Assembly: GCF_038957035.1 (NCBI RefSeq)
Contig: NZ_CP152412.1
Location: 5,266,501 to 5,330,500, forward strand
Source of the DNA: Bradyrhizobium sp. B097
GTDB taxonomy: Bacteria; Pseudomonadota; Alphaproteobacteria; Rhizobiales; Xanthobacteraceae
Direction of reading: 5' to 3'
DNA: 64,000 nucleotides
The notes beneath the pieces are model-generated. The model saw only the letters and a program-made list of their open reading frames with translations. It did not search any database and was not told where the DNA came from. The number at the start of each line of letters is the position of its first letter. Position 1 is the first letter of the stretch. The position numbers were made by a program, and so were the translations under genes. This document shows positions 1 to 8,249 of the stretch, one piece after another.

Positions 1-552
1 TTCGAGGTCGACGAATTTCGGCGTCTTCATCTCGCGCGCGACGACGAACACCACCGGCTGCGCACCGAGATCGGAGGCCGCGAGATCGTCGGGCGGCGCG
101 GTGCCGTCCGGCAGGCAGATCGCCGCGGCGTCGAGCTCGTTGCGGCTCACCCGCTCCATGTGGTTGGGCGACCAGCCCGAGACGACGCGCACCGCAAGCG
201 CAGGGAATTCGCCGCGCACCGCATCGAGCGGACCGGTCAGCCCCGCCTCCGACAGGAACGGCGTCAGGCCGAGCCTGAACTCGCCGCGCACCACGCCGTC
301 ATTGGCGACGCCTGACTTGAGGTCGTCGAGCATGCGCAGCACGCGGCGGCCCTGCTCATAGGCCTCATATCCCGCTGCAGTCGGCTTCAGCGGCTTCGAC
401 AGCCGGTCGAGCAGCTGCGCACCCAGCATCTCCTCGAGATTCTGGATCCGCCGCGTCACGCCGGGCTGGGTCAGGTTCAGCCGCGCTGAGGCCGCGACGA
501 TCGATCCGGTCTCGACCACGGCGACGAACGCCACAAGGTCGTGGGTGTTCAT
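1..552 (-). CDS. LysR-family transcriptional regulator (3' end cut by the window)
   Basis: Reading the minus strand from the ATG at 550-552 gives 184 codons open to the window edge, so the C-terminal third is missing. Residues 1-60 form a typical LysR winged helix-turn-helix (DLVAFVAVVETGSI, LTQPGVTRRIQNLEEMLG), and from about residue 90 an effector-binding domain begins (RGEFRLGLTPFLSEA). It is divergent from the MFS exporter gene that starts 92 bases away, the usual arrangement for a LysR protein controlling its neighbour. The AT-rich spacer (553-605) is the likely operator/promoter. The effector cannot be predicted. Certain as a LysR protein; control of the neighbour is inference. Confidence 0.9.
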   Translation of the reverse strand, partial: MNTHDLVAFVAVVETGSIVAASARLNLTQPGVTRRIQNLEEMLGAQLLDRLSKPLKPTAAGYEAYEQGRRVLRMLDDLKSGVANDGVVRGEFRLGLTPFLSEAGLTGPLDAVRGEFPALAVRVVSGWSPNHMERVSRNELDAAAICLPDGTAPPDDLAASDLGAQPVVFVVAREMKTPKFVDLE

Positions 553-644
553 AACAAACTCGCATATTCTTCATCAACTTATTTGAATTGTAGCATATTA
601 CGCCGATCCCCTAAAGGGGTCTCGCCACTCCATCGCGAGGTCCC

Positions 645-1853
645 ATGACGATTTCCGAAGCCACCAAGCTCTCCCCGGCGCGCACTGTCTCGGTGCGTCC
701 CCTGATCTGGATCGGCGCCATCACGACCGGCACCGTCGTCACCAATCTGTTTGCGCCGCAGATCCTGGTTGGCCTGATGAGCCGATCGCTCGACATGACC
801 GCGCTGCAGGCCGGCCTGATCTCGACGCTGACCCTGCTCGGCTACGCGCTCGGGCTGTTGCTGCTGGTGCCGCTGGTCGACCTCGTCGAGAACAAGCGCC
901 TGATCCTGCGCACGCTGGCCTGCGCCATCGTGGCCGCGATCGGCACCGCGATGGCGCCGACGCCGCTGATTTTGTTGGCCGCCACCTTCATCCTCGGCGC
1001 GTCCTGCGCGGCGATCCAGATGGTGGTGCCGCTGGTCGCCTCGATGGTGCCGCCGGAGCGCCGCGGACAGGCGATCGGCGATGTCATGAGCGGCTTGATG
1101 ATCGGCATCCTGCTGTCGCGGCCGATGGCGAGCCTGATCGCGGACAGCTGGAACTGGCGCGGCTACTATCTCACCTCGGCGGTGCTGATGACGGTGCTCG
1201 CCGCCGCGCTGGCGCGCTATCTGCCGACATTGCAGCCTGCGGCGAAGATCAGCTACGGCGCGCTGCTGCGCTCATTCCCCAAATTGCTGCGCGAGGAACC
1301 GGTGCTGCGCGTGCGCGCCTGGACCGCGGCGCTGGTGATGGCATCGTTCACCGCATTCTGGGCCGCCGTCGCGCTGCGGCTGCCGGATGCGCCGTTCAAG
1401 CTCGACGCCAAGGGGATCGCGCTGATCGGCGTCGCCGGGGCGGCGGCGACCCCGATCGCCGGGCGCTGGGGCGACCGAGGTTTCGCGCGGCCGTTGCTGA
1501 TCGTCTCGCACCTTCTCATCGTCGGCGCGCTCGCGCTGTGCGCCTGGGCCGGCATGACCGAGTCGCGGATTGCCGCCCTGTCGCTGCTTGGCGTCGGCGC
1601 CGTGCTGCTCGATTTCGGTATCACCACCGACCAGACGCTCGGCCGCCGCGCCGTCAATTTGTTGCAGCCGGAAGCGCGCGGCCGGATCAACGGCCTGTTC
1701 GTGGCGCTGTTCTTCATCGGCGGCGCAGTCGGTGCAGCGACGGCGTCCGCGGCGTGGAGCTTTGGCGGCTGGACGGCGGTCTGCGCGGTGGCTGCGACGT
1801 TCGGTGTGCTTGGGTTCATCACCGATATCGCGACGGAGACGGGATCGGAATGA
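645..1853 (+). CDS. MFS transporter, drug/metabolite exporter type
   Basis: 402-residue integral membrane protein with about 12 hydrophobic segments separated by short loops, the standard major facilitator length. The loop between segments 2 and 3 carries a weak form of the MFS motif A (LVPLVDLVENKRLI), and the cytoplasmic central loop (about residues 190-215) is short. The start is the ATG after GCGAGG at 636-641. It is a proton-driven carrier of the inner membrane; substrate unknown. Divergent from the LysR gene at 1-552, which suggests LysR-controlled efflux. An antiporter of the DHA1 class is the most likely subfamily, but this rests on length and topology only. Confidence 0.85.
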   Translation: MTISEATKLSPARTVSVRPLIWIGAITTGTVVTNLFAPQILVGLMSRSLDMTALQAGLISTLTLLGYALGLLLLVPLVDLVENKRLILRTLACAIVAAIGTAMAPTPLILLAATFILGASCAAIQMVVPLVASMVPPERRGQAIGDVMSGLMIGILLSRPMASLIADSWNWRGYYLTSAVLMTVLAAALARYLPTLQPAAKISYGALLRSFPKLLREEPVLRVRAWTAALVMASFTAFWAAVALRLPDAPFKLDAKGIALIGVAGAAATPIAGRWGDRGFARPLLIVSHLLIVGALALCAWAGMTESRIAALSLLGVGAVLLDFGITTDQTLGRRAVNLLQPEARGRINGLFVALFFIGGAVGAATASAAWSFGGWTAVCAVAATFGVLGFITDIATETGSE

Positions 1854-1884
1854 GTTGTCCGGTCCTGATGTGTGGAACGCCCGC

Positions 1885-1998
1885 GCATCCTTCGAGGCTC
1901 GCTCCGCGAGCACCTCAGGATGACGCTCTCTCGAGGACAGGAGCTCTCTCGAAGCCCTCACCCTGAGGTGCCGTAGCGCAGCGGAGGCCTCGAAGGGC
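1885..1998. repeat. Intergenic palindrome, CTTCGAGG/CCTCAGGATGA family
   Basis: Two complementary halves: CATCCTTCGAGGCTCG...CACCTCAGGATGA (1889-1922) and CCTCACCCTGAGG...GAGGCCTCGAAGGG (1957-1998). The unit fills the gap between the convergent MFS and flavoprotein genes. I recognise it from memory as one of the common Bradyrhizobium intergenic repeats. It can fold into hairpins in both transcripts and so may act as a bidirectional terminator. Confidence 0.7.
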
Positions 1999-2007
1999 GG
2001 CGGCGGG

Positions 2008-3240
2008 CTACGCGATGCCGACGTGACGCAACGCGCTCTTCCCCGCAGCGGCTCCGGTCGCGAATGACGCCTGCAACAGATAGCCGCCGGTCGGCGCTTC
2101 CCAGTCGAGCATCTCTCCGGCGGCGAAGACACCGGGCAATTTGCGCAGCATGAAATGCGCGTCCAGCTCGCTGAAGGCGATCCCGCCCGCGGTCGAGATC
2201 GCGCGCGCGATCGGCGCCACGCCCGATATCTCGATCGGCACCGCATTGATCAACCGGGCCAGTTCGGCCGGCGGCAGCGTGGCCAGCGATCGGCCGGAGG
2301 CGGCGGCTGCCTCCTGCAACAGCCCGATGCCGACCGGCGAGAGCTGCGCCGCCTTGCGCAGGAAGTTGGAGAACGACTGCTTGCCCTTCGGCGCCGACAG
2401 CCGCGCGATCAGTTCGTCGCGCGCAGCGTCAGGCCGCAGCGCCACGCTGAGCGTCGCCGTTCCCTTGGCGAGCACCGCCTCGCGCAATTCCGCCGACAGC
2501 GCGTAGATCGCGCCGCCCTCGATGCCGGTGCGGGTGACGATCGCCTCACCGCGCACGGTGTGCGGCCCGATCGTGAGGGCGACGCCCTTGAGCGGCTGGC
2601 CCTCAAACCGGTCACGAAAGATATTCGACCACGCGACCGTGAAGCCTGAATTGGCCGGTTTCATCGGCGCCACGGCAATCCCCTTCGCCGTGAGGATCTC
2701 GGCCCAGGCGCCATCCGAGCCGAGCCGCGGCCAGCTCGCGCCGCCGAGCGCGAGCACGGCTGCGTCAGCGTTGACCGCGCGCGGGCCGTCCGGCGTCTCA
2801 AACAGCAATCCGCCGTGCGCGTCCCAACCAATCCAGCGATGCCGGAATGCGAACGCAACGCCTGCGGCATCGAGCCGCCGCAGCCAGGCACGCAGCAGCG
2901 GCGATGCCTTGAACGCTTTTGGAAACACGCGGCCGCTGGTGCCGACGAAGGTCGGCTGTCCCAGCGCCTCGCTCCAGGCGCGCAAGCTGTCGGGCGGAAA
3001 CGCCTCGACCGCGGCCTTCAGGTGCGGCATCGCCTCGCGATAGCGCCCGAGGAAATCCGGCAGCGGCTCGCTGTGGGTGAGATTGAGCCCGCCGCGCCCG
3101 GCCATCAGGAACTTGCGGCCGGCCGACGGCATCGCGTCATAGACGGTGACCTGTGCGCCACCCGCCGCAAGGGTTTCCGCCGCCATCAGGCCGGCGGGAC
3201 CGGCTCCGATGACGGCGACGGTATGCTGGCTTGCAGACAT
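2008..3240 (-). CDS. HI0933-like FAD-dependent oxidoreductase (TIGR03862 type)
   Basis: 410-residue flavoprotein. Residues 5-25 carry the Rossmann FAD-binding motif (AVIGAGPAGLMAAE) followed by an acidic strand end (VTVYDAM). The GRKFLMAGRGGLNLTHS block near residues 40-60 is characteristic of the BaiN/HI0933 family, and the C-terminus has the second FAD motif (GVFAAGEMLDWEAPTGGYLLQ). Members are soluble NAD(P)H-dependent flavoenzymes of mostly unknown substrate; some reduce C=C bonds. I chose the ATG at 3238-3240 because the in-frame ATG 36 bases upstream lies inside a palindromic repeat. It stands alone, convergent with the MFS gene. Family is clear, reaction unknown. Confidence 0.85.
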   Translation of the reverse strand: MSASQHTVAVIGAGPAGLMAAETLAAGGAQVTVYDAMPSAGRKFLMAGRGGLNLTHSEPLPDFLGRYREAMPHLKAAVEAFPPDSLRAWSEALGQPTFVGTSGRVFPKAFKASPLLRAWLRRLDAAGVAFAFRHRWIGWDAHGGLLFETPDGPRAVNADAAVLALGGASWPRLGSDGAWAEILTAKGIAVAPMKPANSGFTVAWSNIFRDRFEGQPLKGVALTIGPHTVRGEAIVTRTGIEGGAIYALSAELREAVLAKGTATLSVALRPDAARDELIARLSAPKGKQSFSNFLRKAAQLSPVGIGLLQEAAAASGRSLATLPPAELARLINAVPIEISGVAPIARAISTAGGIAFSELDAHFMLRKLPGVFAAGEMLDWEAPTGGYLLQASFATGAAAGKSALRHVGIA

Positions 3241-3271
3241 GAGCCGAGCCTGTCTCGAGCCAAAGGAAGGT

Positions 3272-3370
3272 GTCATTCCGGGATGCGCCGTAAGGCGCAG
3301 GCCCGGAATCCATACTCACGATGGTGGTTATGGATTCCGGGCTCGTCGCTGCGCAACGCCCCGGAATGAC
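3272..3370. repeat. Intergenic palindrome, GTCATTCCGGG/CCCGGAATGAC family
   Basis: Outer arms GTCATTCCGGGATGCGC and GCCCCGGAATGAC, inner arms GGAATCCATA and TATGGATTCC around CTCACGATGGTGGT. Further copies lie at 34351-34447, 50657-50752 and 56858-56960. It separates two co-directional genes. Confidence 0.85.
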
Positions 3371-3373
3371 GGC

Positions 3374-4291
3374 TTACAGCTTGATCCCGGCCCGCGCGGC
3401 GGCCTGGGCGACATATTTCTGCGTCTGCTCGAACGCGCCCTGCAGCGCCTTCGCGGTCGACATGTCGCTGATCGCGTTGAAGTGCGCGGCAACGCCGTCG
3501 GGCGTCCATTCGGATTGCGGCAAGTTGACGCCTTCGGTCTCCAGGACGCGGATCACCGCGAACGAGCCGGCACCGGCGCCCATGATGGTGCGGGTCGGCG
3601 CGTCCTCCGAGAGCAGAAACTCCACCGCCGGCGTGATCGCTTCCGGCTTCATCAGCTGCAGCGCCTGCGGCGGCAGCAGTTCCTCGGTCATCCGGGTTGC
3701 CGCCGTCGGCGAGACGGTGTTGACCTTGATGTTGTTCTTGCGGCCCTCTTCGGCGAGCACGTTCATCAGGCCGACCATGCCGGCCTTGGCTGCGCCGTAA
3801 TTGGCCTGGCCGAAATTGCCGAACAGGCCGGACGACGAGGTCGTCAGCACGATGCGGCCGTAGTTGCGCTCACGCATGCCGGCCCACACCGCCTTGCAGC
3901 AATAGAAGGTGCCGGTGAGATGCACGTCGAGCACCTTGGCCCAGTCGGCGACCTCGAGCTTGGTGAACGACTTGTCGCGCAGGATGCCGGCATTGGCGCA
4001 GAGCAGATCGACGCTGCCCCACTCCTTGGTGGCGCGCTCGACCATCGCGGTGACCTGCTCGAAGTTCGAGACGTCGGCGCCGTCGGCCATCGCGGTGCCG
4101 CCGGCCTTGCGGATCTCCTCGACCACGGTCTCGGCCGGCGACAGCGAACCGCCGGTGCCGTCGCGCGCACCGCCGAAATCATTGACCACGACCTTGGCGC
4201 CACGGCTGGCGAGCCCCAGCGCATGCGCTCGCCCAAGACCATTGCCCGCGCCGGTGACGATAGCGACGCGTCCGTCGAACCTGATTGCCAT
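3374..4291 (-). CDS. SDR family dehydrogenase, 3-hydroxyacyl-CoA dehydrogenase type
   Basis: 305-residue classical short-chain dehydrogenase. The NAD(P)-binding motif is at residues 13-20 (TGAGNGLG), NAG at 100-102, and the catalytic set is Ser152-154, Tyr165 and Lys169. The sequence VVVNDFGG and the RKAGGTAMADGADVS stretch resemble the dehydrogenase domain of the peroxisomal multifunctional enzyme (HSD17B4/FOX2), which oxidises (3R)-hydroxyacyl-CoA; the extended C-terminus (about 50 residues beyond the core) also fits. The nearby MaoC hydratase and acyl-CoA synthetase genes, both on the same strand, support a role in an R-specific beta-oxidation route. Substrate chain not predictable. Confidence 0.82.
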   Translation of the reverse strand: MAIRFDGRVAIVTGAGNGLGRAHALGLASRGAKVVVNDFGGARDGTGGSLSPAETVVEEIRKAGGTAMADGADVSNFEQVTAMVERATKEWGSVDLLCANAGILRDKSFTKLEVADWAKVLDVHLTGTFYCCKAVWAGMRERNYGRIVLTTSSSGLFGNFGQANYGAAKAGMVGLMNVLAEEGRKNNIKVNTVSPTAATRMTEELLPPQALQLMKPEAITPAVEFLLSEDAPTRTIMGAGAGSFAVIRVLETEGVNLPQSEWTPDGVAAHFNAISDMSTAKALQGAFEQTQKYVAQAAARAGIKL

Positions 4292-4313
4292 GCCGTAATT
4301 CCTGCTCTGACTT

Positions 4314-4460
4314 CCCTTCTCCCCTTGTGGGAGAAGGTGGCGCGAAGCGCCGGATGAGGGGTTCTCTCCACGGATGAGCGCGCGGAGAGAAACCCCTCAC
4401 CCGGCTCCATCTCGCTCCGCTCGATCGCGCCCCCCTCTCCCACAAGGGGAGAGGGTGAGT
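4314..4460. repeat. Intergenic palindrome, CCTTCTCCCC/GGGGAGAGG family
   Basis: Contains nested inverted repeats: CTTCTCCCCTTGTGGGAGAAG at the left end, GATGAGGGGTTTCTCTCC-like arms in the middle and CTCTCCCACAAGGGGAGAG at the right end. A related unit lies at 31718-31870 behind the glutaminase gene. It occupies the region directly upstream of the SDR gene. Confidence 0.8.
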
Positions 4461-4551
4461 GCCCGAGCGGCATGAAAAGGTTGGAGACTTTTGAGCAGCG
4501 ATGGATGGCCGGGTCAAGCCCGGCCGAGACCCCAGGTGGCCACCCGGCGCG

Positions 4552-4698
4552 CTATACGGAAGGGGTCATCGATCCGCAGGGTTTCAGGCTTTTGAGCAGG
4601 TGCCCGCTCCAGCACTCGTGATGCTCCTGAGCGTAGCTCAGCGAGCCAATCACAATCAAACCGACTACGACAAGTCCGGCGACGATGTTCTGCACCAT
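4552..4698 (-). CDS. Small membrane protein, 48 residues, two cysteines
   Basis: A minus-strand frame from ATG at 4696-4698 to TAG at 4552-4554 encodes MVQNIVAGLVVVGLIVIGSL (residues 1-20) and continues to 48 residues. Residues 4-20 form one hydrophobic helix; the tail SYAQEHHECWSG...KPCGSM is polar and contains Cys29 and Cys41. The Shine-Dalgarno CGGGAG sits 8 bases before the start. The helix could also be a signal peptide (possible cleavage after SYA), which would release a 25-residue periplasmic peptide able to form one disulfide. No homologue recognised. Judged real from the RBS, the clean hydrophobic segment and its isolation between repeats. Confidence 0.6.
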   Translation of the reverse strand: MVQNIVAGLVVVGLIVIGSLSYAQEHHECWSGHLLKSLKPCGSMTPSV

Positions 4699-4873
4699 GG
4701 CTGCCACTCCCGGGACCGCACCGCCTCAACGGGGGCATGATGGACACCAGGGATCAAAGCCGTCAATGCGCTATGTGGATCAACGGTGCAACGCACCACC
4801 TGTGAAGGCGGGTCGAGGCCGGCTCACTCCACCTCTCCCGCTTGCGGGAAAAGTGGAGCTACTCAACCATCTG

Positions 4874-4979
4874 CTAGAGCCTCTCCCGTTCCGATTGAAT
4901 CGGAACGGAGGCTCTAGATTGTTGTTCGGAGCGTTTTCTTCACGCGAACCGGTGTCCACTTCGCTGGAAAACGCTCTAG
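4874..4979. repeat. Intergenic repeat, CTAGAGC hairpin plus GAACCGGT block
   Basis: The left half (4874-4917) is a long hairpin, CTAGAGCC...CGTTCCGATTGAATCGGAACG...GGCTCTAG. The right half carries GCGTTTTCTTCACGCGAACC and ends AAAACGCTCTAGC. A second copy in the other orientation lies at 40147-40244. The last bases overlap the stop codon of the MaoC gene (4976-4978), so the repeat supplies the TAG and sits where the terminator should be. Confidence 0.8.
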
Positions 4980-5455
4980 CTGAAATAGATCAGGCCGAGC
5001 CAGTCGGCGACCAGCGCCGGCTTCTCCTCGCCCTCGATCTCGACCGTGACATTGGTGCGCGACAGCAGTTCCTTCGGCTTGCGCAGCGTGGCTTCGGCCA
5101 GCACGAAGCGGCCGCGAACGCGCCTGCCCGAGCGCACCGGCGAGATGAAGCGCAGCTTGTCGAAGCCGTAATTGACGCCCATCGCGGTGCCCTCAAGCAC
5201 CGGCATCACCTCGTAGGACATGATCGACAGCAGCGACATCGTGAGGAAGCCATGGGCGATCGTGGTGCCGAACGCGGTCTCCTCCTTCGCGCGCTCGGGA
5301 TCGACGTGGATGAACTGATGATCCTCGATCACGTCGGCATAGGTGTCGATGCGGCCCTGATCCAGCAGGTGCCATGAGGACACGCCGATCTCCTTGCCGA
5401 CCATGCCCTGGTAGGTTTCCAGCGTCACCGGCGGCTTCTTCCAGACTTCGTTCAT
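4976..5455 (-). CDS. MaoC-like (R)-specific enoyl-CoA hydratase
   Basis: 159 residues with the single hot-dog fold size of bacterial MaoC/PhaJ hydratases. The catalytic dyad motif is visible as ADVIEDHQFIHVD, giving Asp45 and His50, and the GTTIAHGFLTMSLLS helix follows at 63-77. It hydrates trans-2-enoyl-CoA to (3R)-hydroxyacyl-CoA in the cytosol. It lies 13 bases after the acyl-CoA synthetase stop on the same strand, so the two are probably co-transcribed; the R-specific SDR gene further down would be the next step. Its TAG stop is contributed by an intergenic repeat. Confidence 0.9.
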   Translation of the reverse strand: MNEVWKKPPVTLETYQGMVGKEIGVSSWHLLDQGRIDTYADVIEDHQFIHVDPERAKEETAFGTTIAHGFLTMSLLSIMSYEVMPVLEGTAMGVNYGFDKLRFISPVRSGRRVRGRFVLAEATLRKPKELLSRTNVTVEIEGEEKPALVADWLGLIYFS

Positions 5456-5468
5456 TGGCTAACCTCTG

Positions 5469-7193
5469 CTAACCGGAGGTCCGCACCTTCTGCAGCTCCG
5501 GAAATTCTTCCTCGCGGAACTCGGCTCCGCGCAACGCATCGCTTCTGACATCATCATGTTCCAGCCGGCGCAACTGCACGCGACGGATCTTTCCAGAAAT
5601 CGTCTTTGGCAGTTCGGTGACCAGCTCGATCTTGCGGATGCGTTTAAACGGTGCGAGCCGCGTGTGCAAATGCTTGAAGATCGACAGTGCCGTCTCCGGG
5701 GTGCGCTCGACGCCTGATACCAGCAATATATAGGCCTTCGGGACCGCGAGCCGGATCGGGTCCGGGCTCGGCACCACGGCGGCTTCCGCCACCGCATCGT
5801 GCTCCAGCAGCACGCTCTCCAATTCGAACGGCGAGATGCGGTAGTCGGAGGACTTGAACACGTCGTCGGTGCGGCCGACGAAGGTCAGATAGCCCTCGTC
5901 ATCGGTGAACACGACGTCGCCGCTGCGATAGATCTCGCCATCGGTGCCGATCAGCCTGCCGTCATCGCCCTGATAGCCCTGCATCAGGCCCGCCGGCCGG
6001 TTGGCGCCGAGCAGCAGCGTCACCTCGCCCTCCTTCGCGGCATGGCCGTCATTGTCGGTGACCTGAACGCGATAGCCAGGCAGCGGCCGGCCCATCGAGC
6101 CGACCTTCACCTTCTGCCCCGGCGAGTTGCCGGCCAGCGCGGTGGTCTCGGTCTGGCCGTAGCCGTCGCGGATGGTCAGGCCCCAGGCCGATTTGACCTG
6201 GTCGATGATCTCAGGGTTGAGCGGCTCGCCGGCGCCGCACACTTCCCGCAGGCTCACTTTGAAGTCCGACAGTTGCTCCTGAATGAACATCCGCCACACT
6301 GTCGGCGGCGCGCAGAGCGTGGTGACGCCGCAGCGGCCGATGATCGAGAGCAGTCCCTTCGCCTCGAAGCGCGGCTGGTTGGCGATGAAGATCGTCGCGC
6401 CGGCATTCCATGGCGCGAAGAAGCAGCTCCAGGCGTGCTTGGCCCAGCCGGGCGAGGAAATGTTGAGATGGATGTCGCCGGGCTGCAGGCCGATCCAGTA
6501 CATGGTCGAGAGATGGCCGACCGGATAGCTGCGCTGGCTGTGCCGTACCAGCTTCGGCTTTGCCGTGGTGCCCGAGGTGAAATACAGCAGCATCGGATCG
6601 TCGGCCTGGGTCGGGCCATCAGGCGCGAAGGCATCCGACGCCTTGGCGGCATCCTCGAACGGCAGCCAGCCCTCGTGGGCCTGCGTCGCGCCGGCCACGA
6701 TGCGCACCAGCTTTTCGCCGCCGAGGCCCGCGAACTTCGCGACCTGATCCTGCGTCGCAACCACTGCCTTCGCCTTGCCGCGATCGAGCCGGTCGCGCAA
6801 TTCATCCGTGGTTAACAGCGTGGTCGCGGGGATCACGACCACGCCGAGCTTCATCGCCGCCAGCATGGTCTCCCACAGCGGCACCACATTGCCGAGCAGC
6901 AGCAACAGATGATCGCCGCGCTTCAGCCCCTGCGCGCGCAGGAAGTTCGCCACCTGGTTGGAGCGACGCGACAGCTCGGCGAACGACAGCTTGGTCTCGT
7001 TGCCGCTGGCGGCATCGACGATCCACAGCGCCGGCCGGTCGCGGCTGTCGGCATTGTGCGCGAGCTCAGCGTCGAACCAGTCCAGCGCCCAGTTGAACGG
7101 CACCGGATCCGGCCAGCGAAATCCCTTCACCGCCGTGTCGTAGTCGGTGCGGTGCTCGAGCAGAAAGGCGCGTGCGTCCTGAAATGTGGTCAT
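5469..7193 (-). CDS. AMP-forming acyl-CoA synthetase
   Basis: 574-residue adenylate-forming ligase that activates a carboxylic acid to its CoA thioester. The phosphate-binding loop is at about 204-215 (YFTSGTTAKPKL), the aryl/acyl-pocket motif DGYGQTET follows near residue 350, the YRSGDVVFTDDEGYL hinge near 450 and the catalytic Lys in LPKTISGKIRR near 540. I chose ATG 7191-7193, which is preceded by GGAAG; an upstream in-frame ATG lies at the edge of a palindromic repeat. The sequence resembles medium-chain/xenobiotic acyl-CoA synthetases. It is followed 13 bases later by the MaoC gene. Substrate unknown. Confidence 0.88.
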   Translation of the reverse strand: MTTFQDARAFLLEHRTDYDTAVKGFRWPDPVPFNWALDWFDAELAHNADSRDRPALWIVDAASGNETKLSFAELSRRSNQVANFLRAQGLKRGDHLLLLLGNVVPLWETMLAAMKLGVVVIPATTLLTTDELRDRLDRGKAKAVVATQDQVAKFAGLGGEKLVRIVAGATQAHEGWLPFEDAAKASDAFAPDGPTQADDPMLLYFTSGTTAKPKLVRHSQRSYPVGHLSTMYWIGLQPGDIHLNISSPGWAKHAWSCFFAPWNAGATIFIANQPRFEAKGLLSIIGRCGVTTLCAPPTVWRMFIQEQLSDFKVSLREVCGAGEPLNPEIIDQVKSAWGLTIRDGYGQTETTALAGNSPGQKVKVGSMGRPLPGYRVQVTDNDGHAAKEGEVTLLLGANRPAGLMQGYQGDDGRLIGTDGEIYRSGDVVFTDDEGYLTFVGRTDDVFKSSDYRISPFELESVLLEHDAVAEAAVVPSPDPIRLAVPKAYILLVSGVERTPETALSIFKHLHTRLAPFKRIRKIELVTELPKTISGKIRRVQLRRLEHDDVRSDALRGAEFREEEFPELQKVRTSG

Positions 7194-7237
7194 CTTCTTC
7201 CGAGCCCGTTGATTGGCAACCAGCGTCACCGTCAAGC

Positions 7238-7326
7238 GTAGCCCGGATGGAGCGAAGCGCAATCCGGGGGCGGTCGCGCCAGTAGATAAAGCAGTCCCGG
7301 ATTTCCCTGCGCTCCATCCGGGCTAC
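7238..7326. repeat. Intergenic palindrome, GTAGCCCGGATGGAGC/CCGGGCTAC family
   Basis: Arms GTAGCCCGGATGGAGCGAAG and GCGCTCCATCCGGGCTAC enclose a 50-base centre. Further copies lie at 15937-16023 and 18908-18976. It ends 11 bases before the mmsB stop. Confidence 0.85.
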
Positions 7327-7336
7327 GAGTGAACAG

Positions 7337-8224
7337 CTATTTTCCAGCGAGGCTCCGAACGTGCTGGATAATTCCGGAAAAGTCGACTCCGCCATGGCCC
7401 GACGCGTCGAAGGTCTTATAGAGTTCCTGCGCGTGCTTGCCGAGCGGCGTCACCGCGCCGGCGGCATTGGCGGCGTCCTGTGCCAGCGTCAGGTCCTTCA
7501 CCATCAGGTTGGAGGCGAAACCCGGCTTGTAGTCGTTGTTGGCCGGCGAGGTCGGCACTGGACCTGGAACCGGGCAATAGGTCGTCAGCGACCAGCACTG
7601 CCCCGACGAGGTCGAGGCGACGTCGAACAGCGCCTGGTGCGACAGGCCGAGCTTTTCGGCGAGCACGAAGGCCTCGCCGACCGCGATCATGGAAATGCCT
7701 AAAATCATGTTGTTGCAGATCTTGGCCGCCTGCCCGGCACCGCCGCCGCCGCAATGCACGATCTTCTTGCCCATGTTGGCCAGCATCGGCTGCGCCGCCG
7801 CGAACGCCTTCGCCTCGCCGCCGCACATGAAGGTCAGCGTCGCGCCCTTGGCGCCACCGGTGCCGCCGGAAACCGGCGCATCGACGGAAGCGATGCCGTG
7901 CTTGGCGGCGAGCGCATGCGCCTGCTTGGCGCTTTCGACGTCGATGGTCGAGCAATCGATGATCAGCGTGCCCTTGGCCATCGCGGGCAGCACCTCGTTC
8001 CAGACGCCGAGCACATGCTTGCCGGCCGGCAGCATCGTGATGACGACATCGGCGCCCTTCACCGCGCCGACGCCGCTCTCGGCGATCGCAGCGCCGTCGT
8101 GCCTCGCCTGATCGCGCGAGGCCGCGACCAGATCGAACGCGGTCACCTTGTGGCCGGCCTTGACCAGATTGGCCGCCATCGGCCCGCCCATATTGCCGAG
8201 CCCGATGAATGCGACGTTTGCCAT
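7337..8224 (-). CDS. mmsB: 3-hydroxyisobutyrate dehydrogenase
   Basis: 295 residues, the usual length. The NAD-binding motif is GLGNMGGPMAANL (8-20); the substrate loop DAPVSGGTGGA is at 115-125; the catalytic Lys168 lies in GGAGQAAKICNNM with Asn171/172 following. It oxidises (S)-3-hydroxyisobutyrate to methylmalonate semialdehyde in valine breakdown. It is preceded by GGAGG and lies 25 bases behind the hydrolase gene that produces its substrate. Together with the three upstream genes it forms one valine operon. The gene name is secure because all pathway neighbours are present. Confidence 0.95.
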   Translation of the reverse strand: MANVAFIGLGNMGGPMAANLVKAGHKVTAFDLVAASRDQARHDGAAIAESGVGAVKGADVVITMLPAGKHVLGVWNEVLPAMAKGTLIIDCSTIDVESAKQAHALAAKHGIASVDAPVSGGTGGAKGATLTFMCGGEAKAFAAAQPMLANMGKKIVHCGGGGAGQAAKICNNMILGISMIAVGEAFVLAEKLGLSHQALFDVASTSSGQCWSLTTYCPVPGPVPTSPANNDYKPGFASNLMVKDLTLAQDAANAAGAVTPLGKHAQELYKTFDASGHGGVDFSGIIQHVRSLAGK

Positions 8225-8249
8225 GGGAAGTCCTCCGCTTGCGACGTTT

